From NCBI RefSeq assembly GCF_009727055.1, contig NC_052354.1, positions 42,209,471-42,273,470 on the forward strand: a stretch of DNA of 64,000 nt, in the 5' to 3' direction. Positions 11,991-22,799 of the stretch are shown one piece after another (the first letter of the stretch is position 1; every line of letters starts with the position of its first letter). Origin of the DNA: Benincasa hispida. Taxonomy: Eukaryota; Streptophyta; Magnoliopsida; Cucurbitales; Cucurbitaceae. The notes below the pieces were generated by a model. The model was not told the origin of the DNA. It saw only the letters and a list, made by a program, of their open reading frames with translations, and made no database searches. The position numbers were made by a program, and so were the translations under genes.

Positions 11991-13562
11991 TTCTATCGGC
12001 CTTTATTAGCCTTTATAAAAGAATATTAAATTTTGCTATTTAATGTTTATAATTTTCCTTATTTTTATATTTTTAAAAATATCAAAATGTATTCTACTTT
12101 TAAAAATTAATTCTTTTTATTCTTACATTTATTATTGTGTTCTCAAAGAATGAATAACACATTCATGCATGTTGATGAGTGCTATTGCTAATATAGGTAT
12201 AGTTTAGAGTCCTATAAAATAAATAAGATAAATATTATATTATTTAATGGATTAAACTTGAGCTTTTGAAAGTTGGAAAACTCAAACAAATAAACGTAGT
12301 TGTACAATTATATGTTCATTGAAAGTTCAGTTTCTTAACCGTGAATATGGATGGATTTTAATTTCAAGAAAAATTACATTTTTGATCTTTAAAATTTTTT
12401 ATTATATTGCATTTGAATTTTTGAGTTTTCAAACTCGATAATGTTAGTGGGTAAAATTGTTGATTTTGAAAAGTACTCGTAAACTCAAATCCAACTTAAT
12501 CTAAGAAATTAAATCGCTTTATTTCAACCGTAGTCTAAAGGTTTCAGCCCAAAAACATTGATCCAATCAATTTCTTCCAAAAATCACTTTGTGATTTTAC
12601 TCCCAATTATTTTCATATCTTCTTTGATTTTACTCTCTTCTTCCCCAACCAAATCTCTATAATTCTTAGTTTTCATCCCTAAATCTCTATTATTTTTGTA
12701 ATCTCTGTGATTCTTAAGCAGTCGTAATTAGTTATTTTTCTTCCATACTTGTTTTATTTTTTATTTCTTCTTCTTCTTCATAGTTCCTTTTGGTTCATTT
12801 TCTATTCAATGCATGTTTTATTTTTGTGTTACTAGATTCTTTTTAGTTTCTTCTTTTGGTTCATTTTTTTTTAAATACTATTTTTGGTTCATTCTTGTGT
12901 GTTTCTCTGACCATAACAATGTTTTGAAAGTATTTTTTTTTAATGAACCTTCACTGTGGTTCAATAAACATTAATTATTTGACAGAGTTAGAGTTTCTTT
13001 TTTATCAATTTAATTTTCGATTATTTCATAACCCTAGTCTAACGGTTGTTATCATACTTTTTTTTTTTTCAATTGTTTATTTTAAAAATATCACTGGCAA
13101 ACTTTCACCCGAAAGCATGTAGATGATACACATCAATGATTGAAAATTTTTTATTAGCTTATGATAGAGGTTGATCAGTGATACTTTATATCATTGTTAT
13201 ATATCTATTAGTAATAGAGTTTTATCATCGATAAAGTGCTATAAGTTAAAAGAAAGTATATCGTTGAAAACATATCAATGATATTTGATTTTTGTTTCTA
13301 TCTGTTGCTTTTGTCATGAGTAGAATTGTTATCACGTGTATTATGTTTTCTCATTTTCTTGTAGTTTTGTTATTCAAATAAGATATCATCAATTTTAACT
13401 ATTTTTTTTAACACATGGACAACGAAAAGAACATATACCAAACTAAAAGTACTAAAAAGGGAATAAAAAGGAACTTGTTCAAAGAAGGAGAATCACATCT
13501 TCCAAAGAAAAAAAAAAAAAGAAGAAGAATAAAAGAAACTTGTTATGCATGTTTTTTTATCA
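11991..13562. other. AT-rich spacer
   Basis: A pyrimidine-rich stretch at 12595-12900 resembles a leader region, but no exon or protein-like frame follows it. No gene is supported. Confidence 0.4.
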
Positions 13563-14061
13563 CTAAGTTCATGTTTATCCATCTATAATCAAAATTAGTG
13601 TTATCGTAATAGTATTCCATTGATGATCAATCGTAATGAACATCAATTGTAAATATAGTTGGATTGCTTTTGATCACATTTGCTTTGACATTTTGCAAAC
13701 ATAATCTGATTTTGATTGAAGCAGTTAACTTTGTACTTGTAATTCAATGAATAACGTAATCTTACCGTTATCGTAACCGTTTAGGGTCATTCAATAACAA
13801 TACCTGCAACGATAAAGATAACTGTGATATAGTCAAAAGTTGAAAAATCATTCAAAAGTATCTAAAAAAAGCTTGTTGGTCTCACATAATTTTCATACAC
13901 AATCGAATTGATCACCCTCAGCTCTGCAATCAGATTGCATTTATTGATTACATATTTGGTAGTGAGCCTCACATTTCATCACGGTTGTAAAACATAGGTG
14001 AATAATAACAAACATAATCAAATGAAACCACTTTTCAAATTAACATTGATAGATTACGTTT
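13563..14061. mobile_element. Foldback element, GGCCACGTTTACC family, copy 1
   Basis: Begins ctaagttcatgtttatcc, a variant of the family terminus, and ends at attgatagattacg beside the next copy. The interior carries GGTAAC/GTTACC-like steps and words shared with 14062-14565 (acataatcaaatg followed by ccactttt). It abuts the next copy directly. Confidence 0.55.
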
Positions 14062-14565
14062 TTAGGCCACGTTTACCAAACTGTAATGAAAATTAATGTA
14101 ATCATAATGAAATTTCATTGTTGGATCAATTGTAATGAACTTGAATCACAAACGTAATTAGATTAATTTTGATCGCATTTACCTAAAATTATGAATTTTA
14201 TCAAGTTTACTATTACCTCTACCTCTACCTCTGAGGGTCAAACGGTAACGGTAACAGTAATGGTAACAGTAAAGATGTCAAAATTAATAATTTTTCAATC
14301 AGAACAGTAACAATAATGGTAGTCGTTACGGTAACTATAGCTGTAAAGGTAGTGGTAACGATAATACGTAATTCTCAGGTATAATTAGATTGAGTACCCT
14401 TTATTTATCAATCAGATTGCGTTATTCTACTATAAATTTAGATGGGGCCCATGTGTCAGTACAAATGAGAACACTAGTAAATAACACTAAAAATAATCAA
14501 ATGGAGCCCACTTTTTTTATTCCCATTGATCTATTACATTTTCAATAGGATAAACGTGACCTTAG
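14062..14565. mobile_element. Foldback element, GGCCACGTTTACC family, copy 2
   Basis: The left terminus ttaggccacgtttacc is the inverted repeat of the right terminus ggataaacgtgaccttag. The 500-bp interior is non-coding, with a repeated GGTAAC(A/G)GTAA tract at about 14235-14360. A non-autonomous DNA transposon, superfamily not determined. Confidence 0.68.
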
Positions 14566-16200
14566 AGTAATAAACATGGCCTAATTGCATTAAATTTATT
14601 GTTGATTGATTGTTCTTTTCTTTCTATTCTTGTTTCTTTATAATACGATATTAGTGATAGAATCCTGTCACAGATAGTCTGATTACAATCTAATTTCTAT
14701 TTCTTTGTAGGTTGTCATTTCACATAACTAGACTTCAAATCAAGACGACTCAATTATCTCTAGCAAATCTTCTCATATCATAGTTTTGCACGACTATACT
14801 ATGTCCTCGCACCGTTAATGTTATCAAAACCTTCAACACTTTATCATTGCGCCTATACAATGTCGTTTTAACAATCAAGAACAGACAATTAGATTTGGCA
14901 AACGTTATAAGAAATATATTCCCTTCCATTAGAGTCAGACCTCAGACAAACCTAGTCCCATCACCAAAGAAAACCTTGTTTTAGAATATATTTCGTCTTC
15001 CACCAATTTGGCAATCTCCATAAGAGATGCTTATGCATAGAATTTCTACCATCTCCTCAGAAACCTTAATATGCTAACAATACTACAAAACAGATTCTAC
15101 TTCGCGAGAAAATTTCGAGTATTACCACGATACTTACTCTTCTAATTCATAATTTGACAAATCATCAAGTAGTATCTTTAATTTATTTCATGAACCTCGT
15201 ATTATTCTTAAATGTTACCATTCTGGCAAGCAATGAATGAAAGTAGTATAAAAAGAAAATTCATGCTAGTCTTACCGGAATTTTTCCCCTACTTAACACG
15301 TAAAGCCCCTGCTAGAATGTACCCTGTTGGAGAATTAATAACACACTTTATGCCATCTACCTGTATCACTGAGTCTCACAATGCCTTACTCCCTGCATAA
15401 GGGAATCAGATAGTACTACCTCATATTGTAGATAGAATAAAGTTTTTTATTGTTCATTACTGTATAGACTGTACTCTGTAGAGTTTTATAAGTAAACAGC
15501 AATTGCAAATTCATAGATAACATTAGTGCAAAAACAAAAAGGAACACTTAGGAGAGACCAAATCTAGGTATTTCTGCCTATTATGAAATTATTATTTCAA
15601 CAAGACTGCGATTTTAGCCTAAAGAAATGAATAGAACAGCCCTACCATATTCACAGTAAGAACTATCAGATATGTTTTTTCTTTTTTCTTTTTTCTTTTC
15701 TTCTTTCATAATAAGAAACCAACTTCCATTAAGCAAATAAAGGCATCCGCCAACTAGCACCCGAGAGTGCTAATGATCACAAAGTCAGTGGTTTGAATCC
15801 CCTACTTTAAAATAAAGACATCCTCCACCCACACAGTCATGACTCATAACTAGTACATGTTCTTCAACTAACAACTAAAATAAATATTTATCTATAATGG
15901 GAAACTTTCAAGCTAAGCGTATGCACATTTCGAGAAAATTAATAGGACAAAGGTATGACCTACTGCATTTTACATTAAACAATTCATATGATTGGGAAAA
16001 AAAAAAAAAAAAAAAAAAAAACCCTTTGCTTAGTATCTTACATAGATCCACTAGGGTTTGAACCCAAAATCACAAAACCATTTGAAACTTGCTTATTTTG
16101 ACCATGAGACCAACCCATGGAGGTTACCTCCAGTGCATACTGTTGAGATCTTAGAAAATTATTGTTATCGTCTCTCAAAGTGATCTACTACACTTGCTCA
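14566..16200. other. Intergenic stretch, no gene recognised
   Basis: Moderately AT-rich. A 62-codon frame at 15212-15400 has no recognisable motif and no neighbouring exons. An uninterrupted A-run of 24 bases occurs at 15997-16020. Phrases like ggtttgaatcccct (15790-15803) look like a tRNA T-arm but no cloverleaf can be drawn. Confidence 0.4.
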
Positions 16201-17120
16201 CACTTTTTTTTTCCTTCTTTTTTTAAGAAGAAACAACTTTTTTATTGATTTAATGGAAAGATATAAAATGTTCAAGAATATAAACTCCAATTTGGAAGGA
16301 AAAGAACAAAACATCCAACTAAGCTAATGACAAAAAGATATATATAAGAAAAAATTGGCAAAACAAGCTCTCCAAGAACAAAAAGGACCGAACCAAACAC
16401 AGACCCTGAAAAATCAAAGAAGAAAACTCCAAAAGGAAAGCCACAGCCGCAAACGCCAAAGAGGAAAGGAGCAAGGCACCATACCCAATCAACAACGCCA
16501 AAAACCTCCAAAGAACAGCCATCAAACTGAACAGTCAACATTCAAAAGCAGAAAGACCACCAACGGGACTATCAAAAGCAAGCTCCAGCCCACAAAATGA
16601 CTTGGCAGCAGAAAACCAACAATTGCAATAGAACCTTTCGAAAAACCAATCTAACTTTTAAGCTTAATCTCATAAAAGGTAATCTCGGTTACTGCACCAT
16701 ATTGAAAGAGATCTTCCTTAGTGAAGGGAGAACGAAAGTGGAACAATGAACTTGACTTAGAGAGACCCGAAGAAGGCATTGGCTTCATAACAATAGCTTT
16801 GAAAGAGGGATCAATTGGAGGAGGGACCTCTAATCCAAATTGTTTATCATCAACACCTCTAATCCAAATTGTTTATCATCAAACAAAAGAACAAAGACCA
16901 TCTCCAGAAAATCTCCATCTTCTCTAAAATACTAATCATCAGTGTGCAGATTTTCTTAACCAATGTTACAAAAACTAGCAATGGCCTCATTGAAATCCTC
17001 AACTTCATCCTCCACCACAACTTTTTGGTCACTAGTTGAATGAACAAGAGAAAAGGGATGGTTAAGGTAAGGCTAGACGCTTGAATTAAATTTGCATGCA
17101 TTTGGTCACAAAGCAATGAA
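16201..17120 (-). mobile_element. LINE-type 3' remnant, minus orientation
   Basis: The T-rich left edge followed by tttttattgatttaatggaa and an A-rich stretch is how reversed L1-type 3' tails look in plant genomes. Near 16690-16840 the minus strand gives an uninterrupted peptide-like run including VPPPIDPSFKAIVMKPMPSS and SPFTKEDLFQYGAVTEI, perhaps part of a retroelement ORF or a captured gene piece; I do not recognise it. A 29-bp unit is tandemly doubled at 16826-16883. Confidence 0.4.
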
Positions 17121-17557
17121 TGAGAATGAGGCTTCTTGGAAACTTAATACAGCAAGAAAACAGAAGGCAGACAGCAGTATACATGTGTGTGTTGGTTTAA
17201 GATCCACAACAGTACTACTACCAAAGTTTCTAACAGATCGCTAACTTAACTTAACGAGCCAAGACAGAGCGATGAAGAAGAATAGAGAAATAATATTTTT
17301 TGATACAAAAGTCTTGATTGATTTGAATACATGCAGAATAAGAGACTCAAGTGCAGAATAAAATAAATCCTTGTAGATAAGCAAAGAGTATTACAATTAC
17401 AACAATGAAATGCACGCATTCAAAATTCAACAACCTGCTCTGCTCCTGGGTAACACTATAGCTGTTCATAACTAGAAAGCCTCTCTCTCTGATCATTCAA
17501 CATTAATGTTTCTCAGTCCAAAACATTAAAGGAAATAGTACATGTAAAATCGTTGGT
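17121..17557. other. Intergenic stretch
   Basis: No coding signal recognised. It may belong to the 3' part of the transcription unit at 18189-18814 if that has introns after its stop codon. Confidence 0.35.
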
Positions 17558-18150
17558 CATCCAGGAGGCAACAAAAAATGTAAAACTCCTTCAATAACCA
17601 TAGAACGCACATGGGATTTTTAAATGCCAAAAGTGAGGAATGCAAATATTGATGCTTGGTAAAGTTAATTTGGTCAATATATTCCTTTTGGAGTATTTGT
17701 TCCAACTATCAACATACATCAATAGTCTAATAAACCAAACAGAATTCCAGTCTCACCTAATACTAAATTTCTCTCATTAACATAGCAAAGAAGAGATGGG
17801 GGAAAAGTCGATCAAATCTATCAATCCATTGACAACATTAAATATATTGAACACAAAATAGAATTATCAAATTCATCCGGGAGACAACAAAAAATGTAAG
17901 ACTCCTTCAATGACCATAGAACTTATACAGGATTTTCAAATGACAAAAGTGTGGAATGTAAATATTGATAATCGGTAAAATTAATTTGGTCAATATATTC
18001 CTTTGGAGTATGCAGGCTACTATCAAGTAAACCAAACAGAAGGCCACAGTCTCACCAAATACTAAATTTCTCTCATTTGCGTAGTAAACAAGAGAAGATG
18101 GGGGAAAAAAACAAAAAAAGGTTGATCAAATCTATCAATCCATGGATAAC
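17558..18150. repeat. Tandem ~275-bp duplication
   Basis: Copy 1 (17558-17836) and copy 2 (17874-18150) align along their length: both start with a ggcaacaaaaaatgtaa-like phrase, contain ttaatttggtcaatatattc and actaaatttctctcatt, and end gatcaaatctatcaatccat. Sequence differences show some age. It lies just 3' of the 172-aa gene on the minus strand, possibly in its 3' UTR introns. Confidence 0.85.
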
Positions 18151-18188
18151 AATGGTAACATACCTCAACAAGCAAAACCCAATTAAAT

Positions 18189-18814
18189 TTAATGTTTCTG
18201 TCTAGTGTCCACTTGAACATCTGTCAAACAAAAACCACAAAACAAAACCAGAACAATATCATCAAACTCCAAACAAGTATAAACTATTAAGCTGTATTGT
18301 ATTGACAAGAGAGCAAAAAATGAATACCCAAGTGAGGATTGGATTCTTTGGAATAGAAATCATTCTTCTCAATGAGAACTTTCAACATTTCATTAGTGAA
18401 CTTCCGATTATTAGGATCAGTAGGAGACCCATTCTTAGAATCTGAAATTGAAAGTTTGGTAAAACAGAAACCACAACCCTGATTAACACTCCCATCAAAA
18501 CCCCTCTTATCCGAAGAATTTGTTTTTCTAGTACAAGTAACAGAAGAAGAAGAACAAGAAGAAGAAGCGCTCTTAATCCTCCGACGAAGAATTTGTTTCT
18601 TCGCCTTTCGAAATGGATAGAACATCACCTGTTTCGCCTTTCCAAACCCCTTTTTACCCATCTCCATTTTCCGATCATCATCAAACTCATCATGCCTGAT
18701 TTGTGTATTCGCCATAGTTTTACGAGTCTCGTCGTCTTCATCATCGCCATCGTCATTAGCACCACTGCAACCAACATCTGAGATATTATTCTCAGCATGT
18801 CTTGATTCCAACAT
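18189..18814 (-). CDS. Plant protein of unknown function, 172 aa, two exons
   Basis: Exon 1 is 18814-18328 and exon 2 is 18220-18189, joined by a GT-AG intron (18327-18221) that splits an Asp codon. The frame then ends DVQVDTRQKH and TAA. Without the splice, exon 1 would run on into a less conserved-looking tail. The protein has an acidic stretch (residues 20-29, mostly Asp/Glu), a basic middle with FRKAKKQILRRRIKS, a Ser-rich run, and a well-formed segment FTNEMLKVLIEKNDFYSKES near residues 139-158 that looks conserved. No signal peptide or membrane span is seen. The start is the first in-frame ATG; Met34 is an alternative. The function is unknown; a nuclear or cytosolic location is a guess from charge. 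I recall similar C-termini in plant proteins but cannot name a family. Confidence 0.75.
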
Positions 18815-19249
18815 ATAGATATGTAAATTCCCAAACTGAAAAAGAAGAAGAAAAGGGTGAAGAGAACAGAGATTGGGATGGAATTGGATTGAATTGAATT
18901 GAAGAACAAAATGGGTTCTGATAATTTCTTCAAGAAATCTAAAAATTGAAACTTCCAAGTGATGTGGGTCAGGAATGAACAGAGGCAGGTGGCGCCAATT
19001 TTGTGGATTGGAGAGTGATGGGCAAATGGGTTTTTACTTGGATGATTTTATCTTTTTGCCTTTTGTTCAAAGAAAGGTAACAACTGACAATCTGATTTTC
19101 TGTCTCTCTTTTTTTATTCTTCCCTTTTTTGAAAATGAAAAATCTATTATGAAATTAAGGAGTTGGAATATGAAAGATATAATATAATAATAATTTTATA
19201 TAATAATAATAAATAAATTATAATTATAATTATAAAATAACCAAAATTA
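18815..19249 (-). promoter_or_regulatory. Upstream region of the 172-aa gene
   Basis: On the minus strand a CT-rich leader precedes the ATG at 18814. An octamer TTGGCGCC (18991-18998) fits the TTSSCGSS consensus for E2F sites and is the only GC-palindrome nearby. This is one short motif, so the call is tentative. Beyond 19140 the DNA is AT repeats. Confidence 0.3.
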
Positions 19250-19872
19250 TAAAATTGGACAATGTAAATTTTAGTGGAATTTGGTGTGGATTTCTCACCA
19301 ATGAGTATATCATTTTAAGATCCACTATTTATAGAATACTGAATTACTACAAGGCATCATGAATGGTGACACATGGTTTTTGAGATACTAAGCAATGGAC
19401 ATCTATTTCGTATTATAATATTCATAATACTCCGCCTTAGATGCCTATATATATATTAAATATGTCTCGTTAAAATCTTACTAGGAAAAATCCAATGGGA
19501 AAAAATCTTAGTAAAGGAAAAAGATTACATATGTCATATAATACATACTCCTAAAAGAATACAATATATTTACTCCCCTCATGAAAACATCCCTTGAGAT
19601 CTCTAAGCCGCATTTCAATGTTGTGTGCCAATTTTTCAAAAGTTGTGGTTAATAATGCCTTTGTAAATAAGTCTGTTAGGTCATCCTACGAACAAATTTG
19701 TTATACAATGATATCTCCTTTAATATATCATCCTTGATTTGGGCTATGCAAGCTGTGTTGTCTTCGTATAATATGGTTGGAAGATTTTTATTAGAAGACA
19801 AGCCACATGTTTTACGAATGTGCCGACTCATTGACCAAACCAAAATTAAATCGAATTGAATGCTTATAAAAT
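19250..19872 (-). pseudogene. 3' end of a copia element (RNase H piece and short LTR)
   Basis: On the minus strand the frame from about 19860 to 19676 includes LPTILYEDNTACIAQIKDD, the RNase H catalytic region of Ty1-copia polyproteins, and later frames give the family's C-terminal end (FEKLAHNIEMR-like, RDLKGCFHEG). A purine-rich tract (gaggggagta on minus, about 19570-19580) fits a polypurine tract, and the sequence after it with a tctataaatag box (about 19325-19340) fits a short 3' LTR. The rest of gag-pol is missing. Confidence 0.6.
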
Positions 19873-19884
19873 GCTCTGATACCA
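19873..19884 (-). other. Retrotransposon primer-binding site (tRNA-iMet type)
   Basis: Minus-strand TGGTATCAGAGC is the standard site where initiator tRNA-Met primes copia reverse transcription. It lies one base inside the LTR whose edge is at 19886, as expected for a 5' LTR on the minus strand. Confidence 0.85.
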
Positions 19885-19885
19885 T

Positions 19886-21694
19886 TGTTGGAACATACCA
19901 TCGTGTAGCGGAAGTGACCGGGATTTATAAGCACTCTAATTCATTAATTTTGGCATAAATGAAAGCATGCTTCAGCGGAAATAAATGGATTTCGTGACAT
20001 ACCTTTGTAGAACTTCCTCAAAGCTTGAATTCCAACTACAAATCTCCTCTAAATCTTGTTGTAGACTACCCCAAGATCTTCCCTACTTTTCTCTTGATGC
20101 TCTAGATTGAGTTGTGGGACTCAAAATAAGCCTGAATTAAGGGAATTCAGAGACAAACTCATTGCAACAACCCAGCAGAAGAACAACTTCTTCACACGAA
20201 TTTTTCAGAGAAATTCTTTCAATTGCATTGCCTCAAAATCACTCCAATCTCTTCAATATATTGCAAAACTCATGCAAAGAGATTAGCTTCATGAGATGCA
20301 GCTCATGATTGGAGTAAATGAAGACCAAGTTGATGGGTTTAGTATGAGCAACTTGAAGAAGTAATAGAAAATGCTTATTTTCCATTTTTGTGTTTTTTTT
20401 CTTCTTTTTCAATTTCTCAAAATTGATTTCATAAATCAATTTATTTAATAAAATTAAAAATATTATTAATTTTACAAAATTAATTTCTTAACAAAATTAA
20501 TAAATAATTGTTTAAACAATTTAAATAATTCTAATTAATTTAATATCAAATATTAAATTAATTTTTACACAAATTCATCTTCATATATTTAAATCATATT
20601 TAAATATTAATTCTCCAATTTCATTTAATTCTAATTTGAACATTTCAAATTAACTTATCACGCTAGCTAATCCATTTACGAGCTAGTAGGGATCTCACGG
20701 ACCTACAGATCATGGGCTCCAACGGTCCGAGATTAATTGGCTAAACTCATTAGACTGAACTAACACCCATTCGTTAACTATGGGTGATTCCACTAAAGCC
20801 CATAGCTGAACTCCCCTAATTGTAGACATATTATGTCACTCGATATAACCATGATTAGTAAGTTAACCCTTCACAGGTTGTTCGTAATAACGGTTGGGTC
20901 GAATCTTTGTTTTACCTCTGAAATTACCTCTTGTTCCTTAAGCCCCACTGATCCCCTAATGAACAATTGATTTGTGATCCAATCAACAAATCGAATCCCT
21001 TTCGGGTCAATGAGAGGGTGAGGCCTCTTGTTCAAGACCCAGAATCAGCACTTAAAAGGAACAACCTCTCTACTAACCCTAATCGGGTAGGAGTGAATTC
21101 CATTTTGCACCCTATATCCCCAGCTATTCATCTGGTCTTATCCCCAAAATGTTAGACTTATTAAGTAGAGACGTTGGTCTACTCTCACCGTTTGCAGATC
21201 AAAGGATAATCCCGAACAAATAGAAATTTATAGTTAGCTCATGATTAAGTCAAGTTACCTAAGTCATCGCTTTGAAATAGTCAGTCTCAACGTATAAAGT
21301 AAGAGTGACTGGTTTCGTGGTCCGATCTTGTACAAAACTCATTTACACAGGACGTCCCCACTCCTCATGTCCCAACATGAACGAATTAGGATCATTTCGT
21401 TTGTAACACTTTACAACTCTTTGTAACAACTACAGAGTAGGCCGTATCCAATAATGTTACCAGAATAAGGCACCCAACCTTATTCATATACTATAAAACA
21501 TTTTGACTATTTGCTCGAACCTGATCCTCTTGTATGTCTCTACATAAAGTTCAAGTACTCATGTAATAGTCAAGGGACTTTAGTTTATTGGATTTCTAAA
21601 AAAAAAAAGCAATATATTCAATAACAACTTATTGAATTTTCAGAATAAGTTATATTGTTTACAAACCACGAGTTTTAGGATTTAAAACCCAACA
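19886..21694 (-). mobile_element. Copia LTR, 1.8 kb, minus orientation
   Basis: On the minus strand it starts TGTTGGGTTTTAAATCC at 21694 and ends in TTCCAACA at 19886, next to the primer-binding site. Its inner part shares the phrases of the plus-oriented LTRs in this window (a form of gttcattagrggatcagtgg and the ggcaaaacggtaattt region). The internal region that should follow is almost entirely deleted. Confidence 0.8.
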
Positions 21695-22799
21695 TCCATA
21701 AGGTCCCCTTCGTAGCTCAATGGATTCAAACTGAGGATCAATTCTTGGTGTTGATTTGAATTGTTCAAATTGACAAGAGGTAATTTGATTATATATGATA
21801 TGATCAGTGTGGTGTATGAGATGCATCTAGTGGAGGATTAATGTAAATGAGATTTACATTAAGTGTCATGAAATAGAAAAAAGAGTTATGGTTTATATGT
21901 TTCATGAGATGAAATATTAAAACTGTAGGTTATAAATATATTATGGTAAGTTAGTTATCATTTATACTTATAATAATATTATTTATTGGATAATTATCTC
22001 TTTTTCTCTAATAACCAATTGAGTAGGAGGTTATTAGTGGTTTCATGGTAATCGTGAGATAAAAGGAAAAATGTTTTCCTAATTTTGGTAAGTTAATTTG
22101 AGTTTTCCAATCTCAAAAATTACTCACAAAATAGTTGTCAAATAAATAAGATTTATTAAACGATAGCTTGGAGTTAGCTAAGCGATCGTGGAGTGTTCTT
22201 GCACGATAGACACTCAGCTAGACGATGAGCTAAACAATCGCATAGCTTTTGTAGACGATCGCATAGCTTTTACTAAACGATTGAGCATCGGCCTATACGA
22301 TAGGTTGTTTCATCTCCCACTTGCTCAATCATTAACGATTATTCTTCCTCTGGTTTTCTGGCTCTAACCAAGTCCACTCAGAGTCCACCCTCTAGATTCT
22401 CACACCGAGAATACCAAGGTAACCTTCTTTGTGGTGTCATACTCAACTCGACACAGTCAAGGTTCTGTGGAGGCCATTCGCAGTGTTCGAGGTGTTCGTG
22501 ACCGTGGTGATTGGTTTGTTTGAGTTCGTTGTGTTCGTGCAGTGTAGCCGTCATGTTGGACGAACGTTCGTGTTATTGTATTATTGTGATTGAGCGTTCG
22601 TGATTAAGGAACTTGAAGATGAATCTTCAAAGGTTTGTTAATTCCTTCCCTTGATCATGTAGTAAAGCATCCTGTAATTTCTGTTTTATGCATAACCATA
22701 TGTTTCCTTTTGTGATTTTAATTGTAACGTTCATATACGATTGAAATTTGGAAAGATCCTTTTGCTGCTCATGGAAATCCTCGTGTCCAATTTCCTTCA
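21695..22799 (+). mobile_element. 3' part of a long copia LTR, plus orientation
   Basis: Matches the second half of the solo LTR at 34372-36447 in order: cataaggtccccttcgtagc, the gatataat stretch, short ACGAT repeats (22160-22310), and the end tttccttca at 22799. The first half is missing; it is cut at the edge of the minus LTR that ends at 21694. Confidence 0.8.

Noticed and set aside
12540..13100. Possible gene leader (pyrimidine-rich sequence)
   Set aside because: No start codon with a protein-like frame and no exon follows within reach.
15750..15810. tRNA-like T-arm phrase (gtggtttgaatcccc)
   Set aside because: No acceptor stem, D-arm or anticodon arm can be paired around it; possibly a SINE-style remnant at most.
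16272..16600. Overlapping plus and minus frames with Lys/Gln-rich or hydrophobic products
   Set aside because: A-rich sequence of a LINE-like tail gives open frames on both strands; no homology is recognised.
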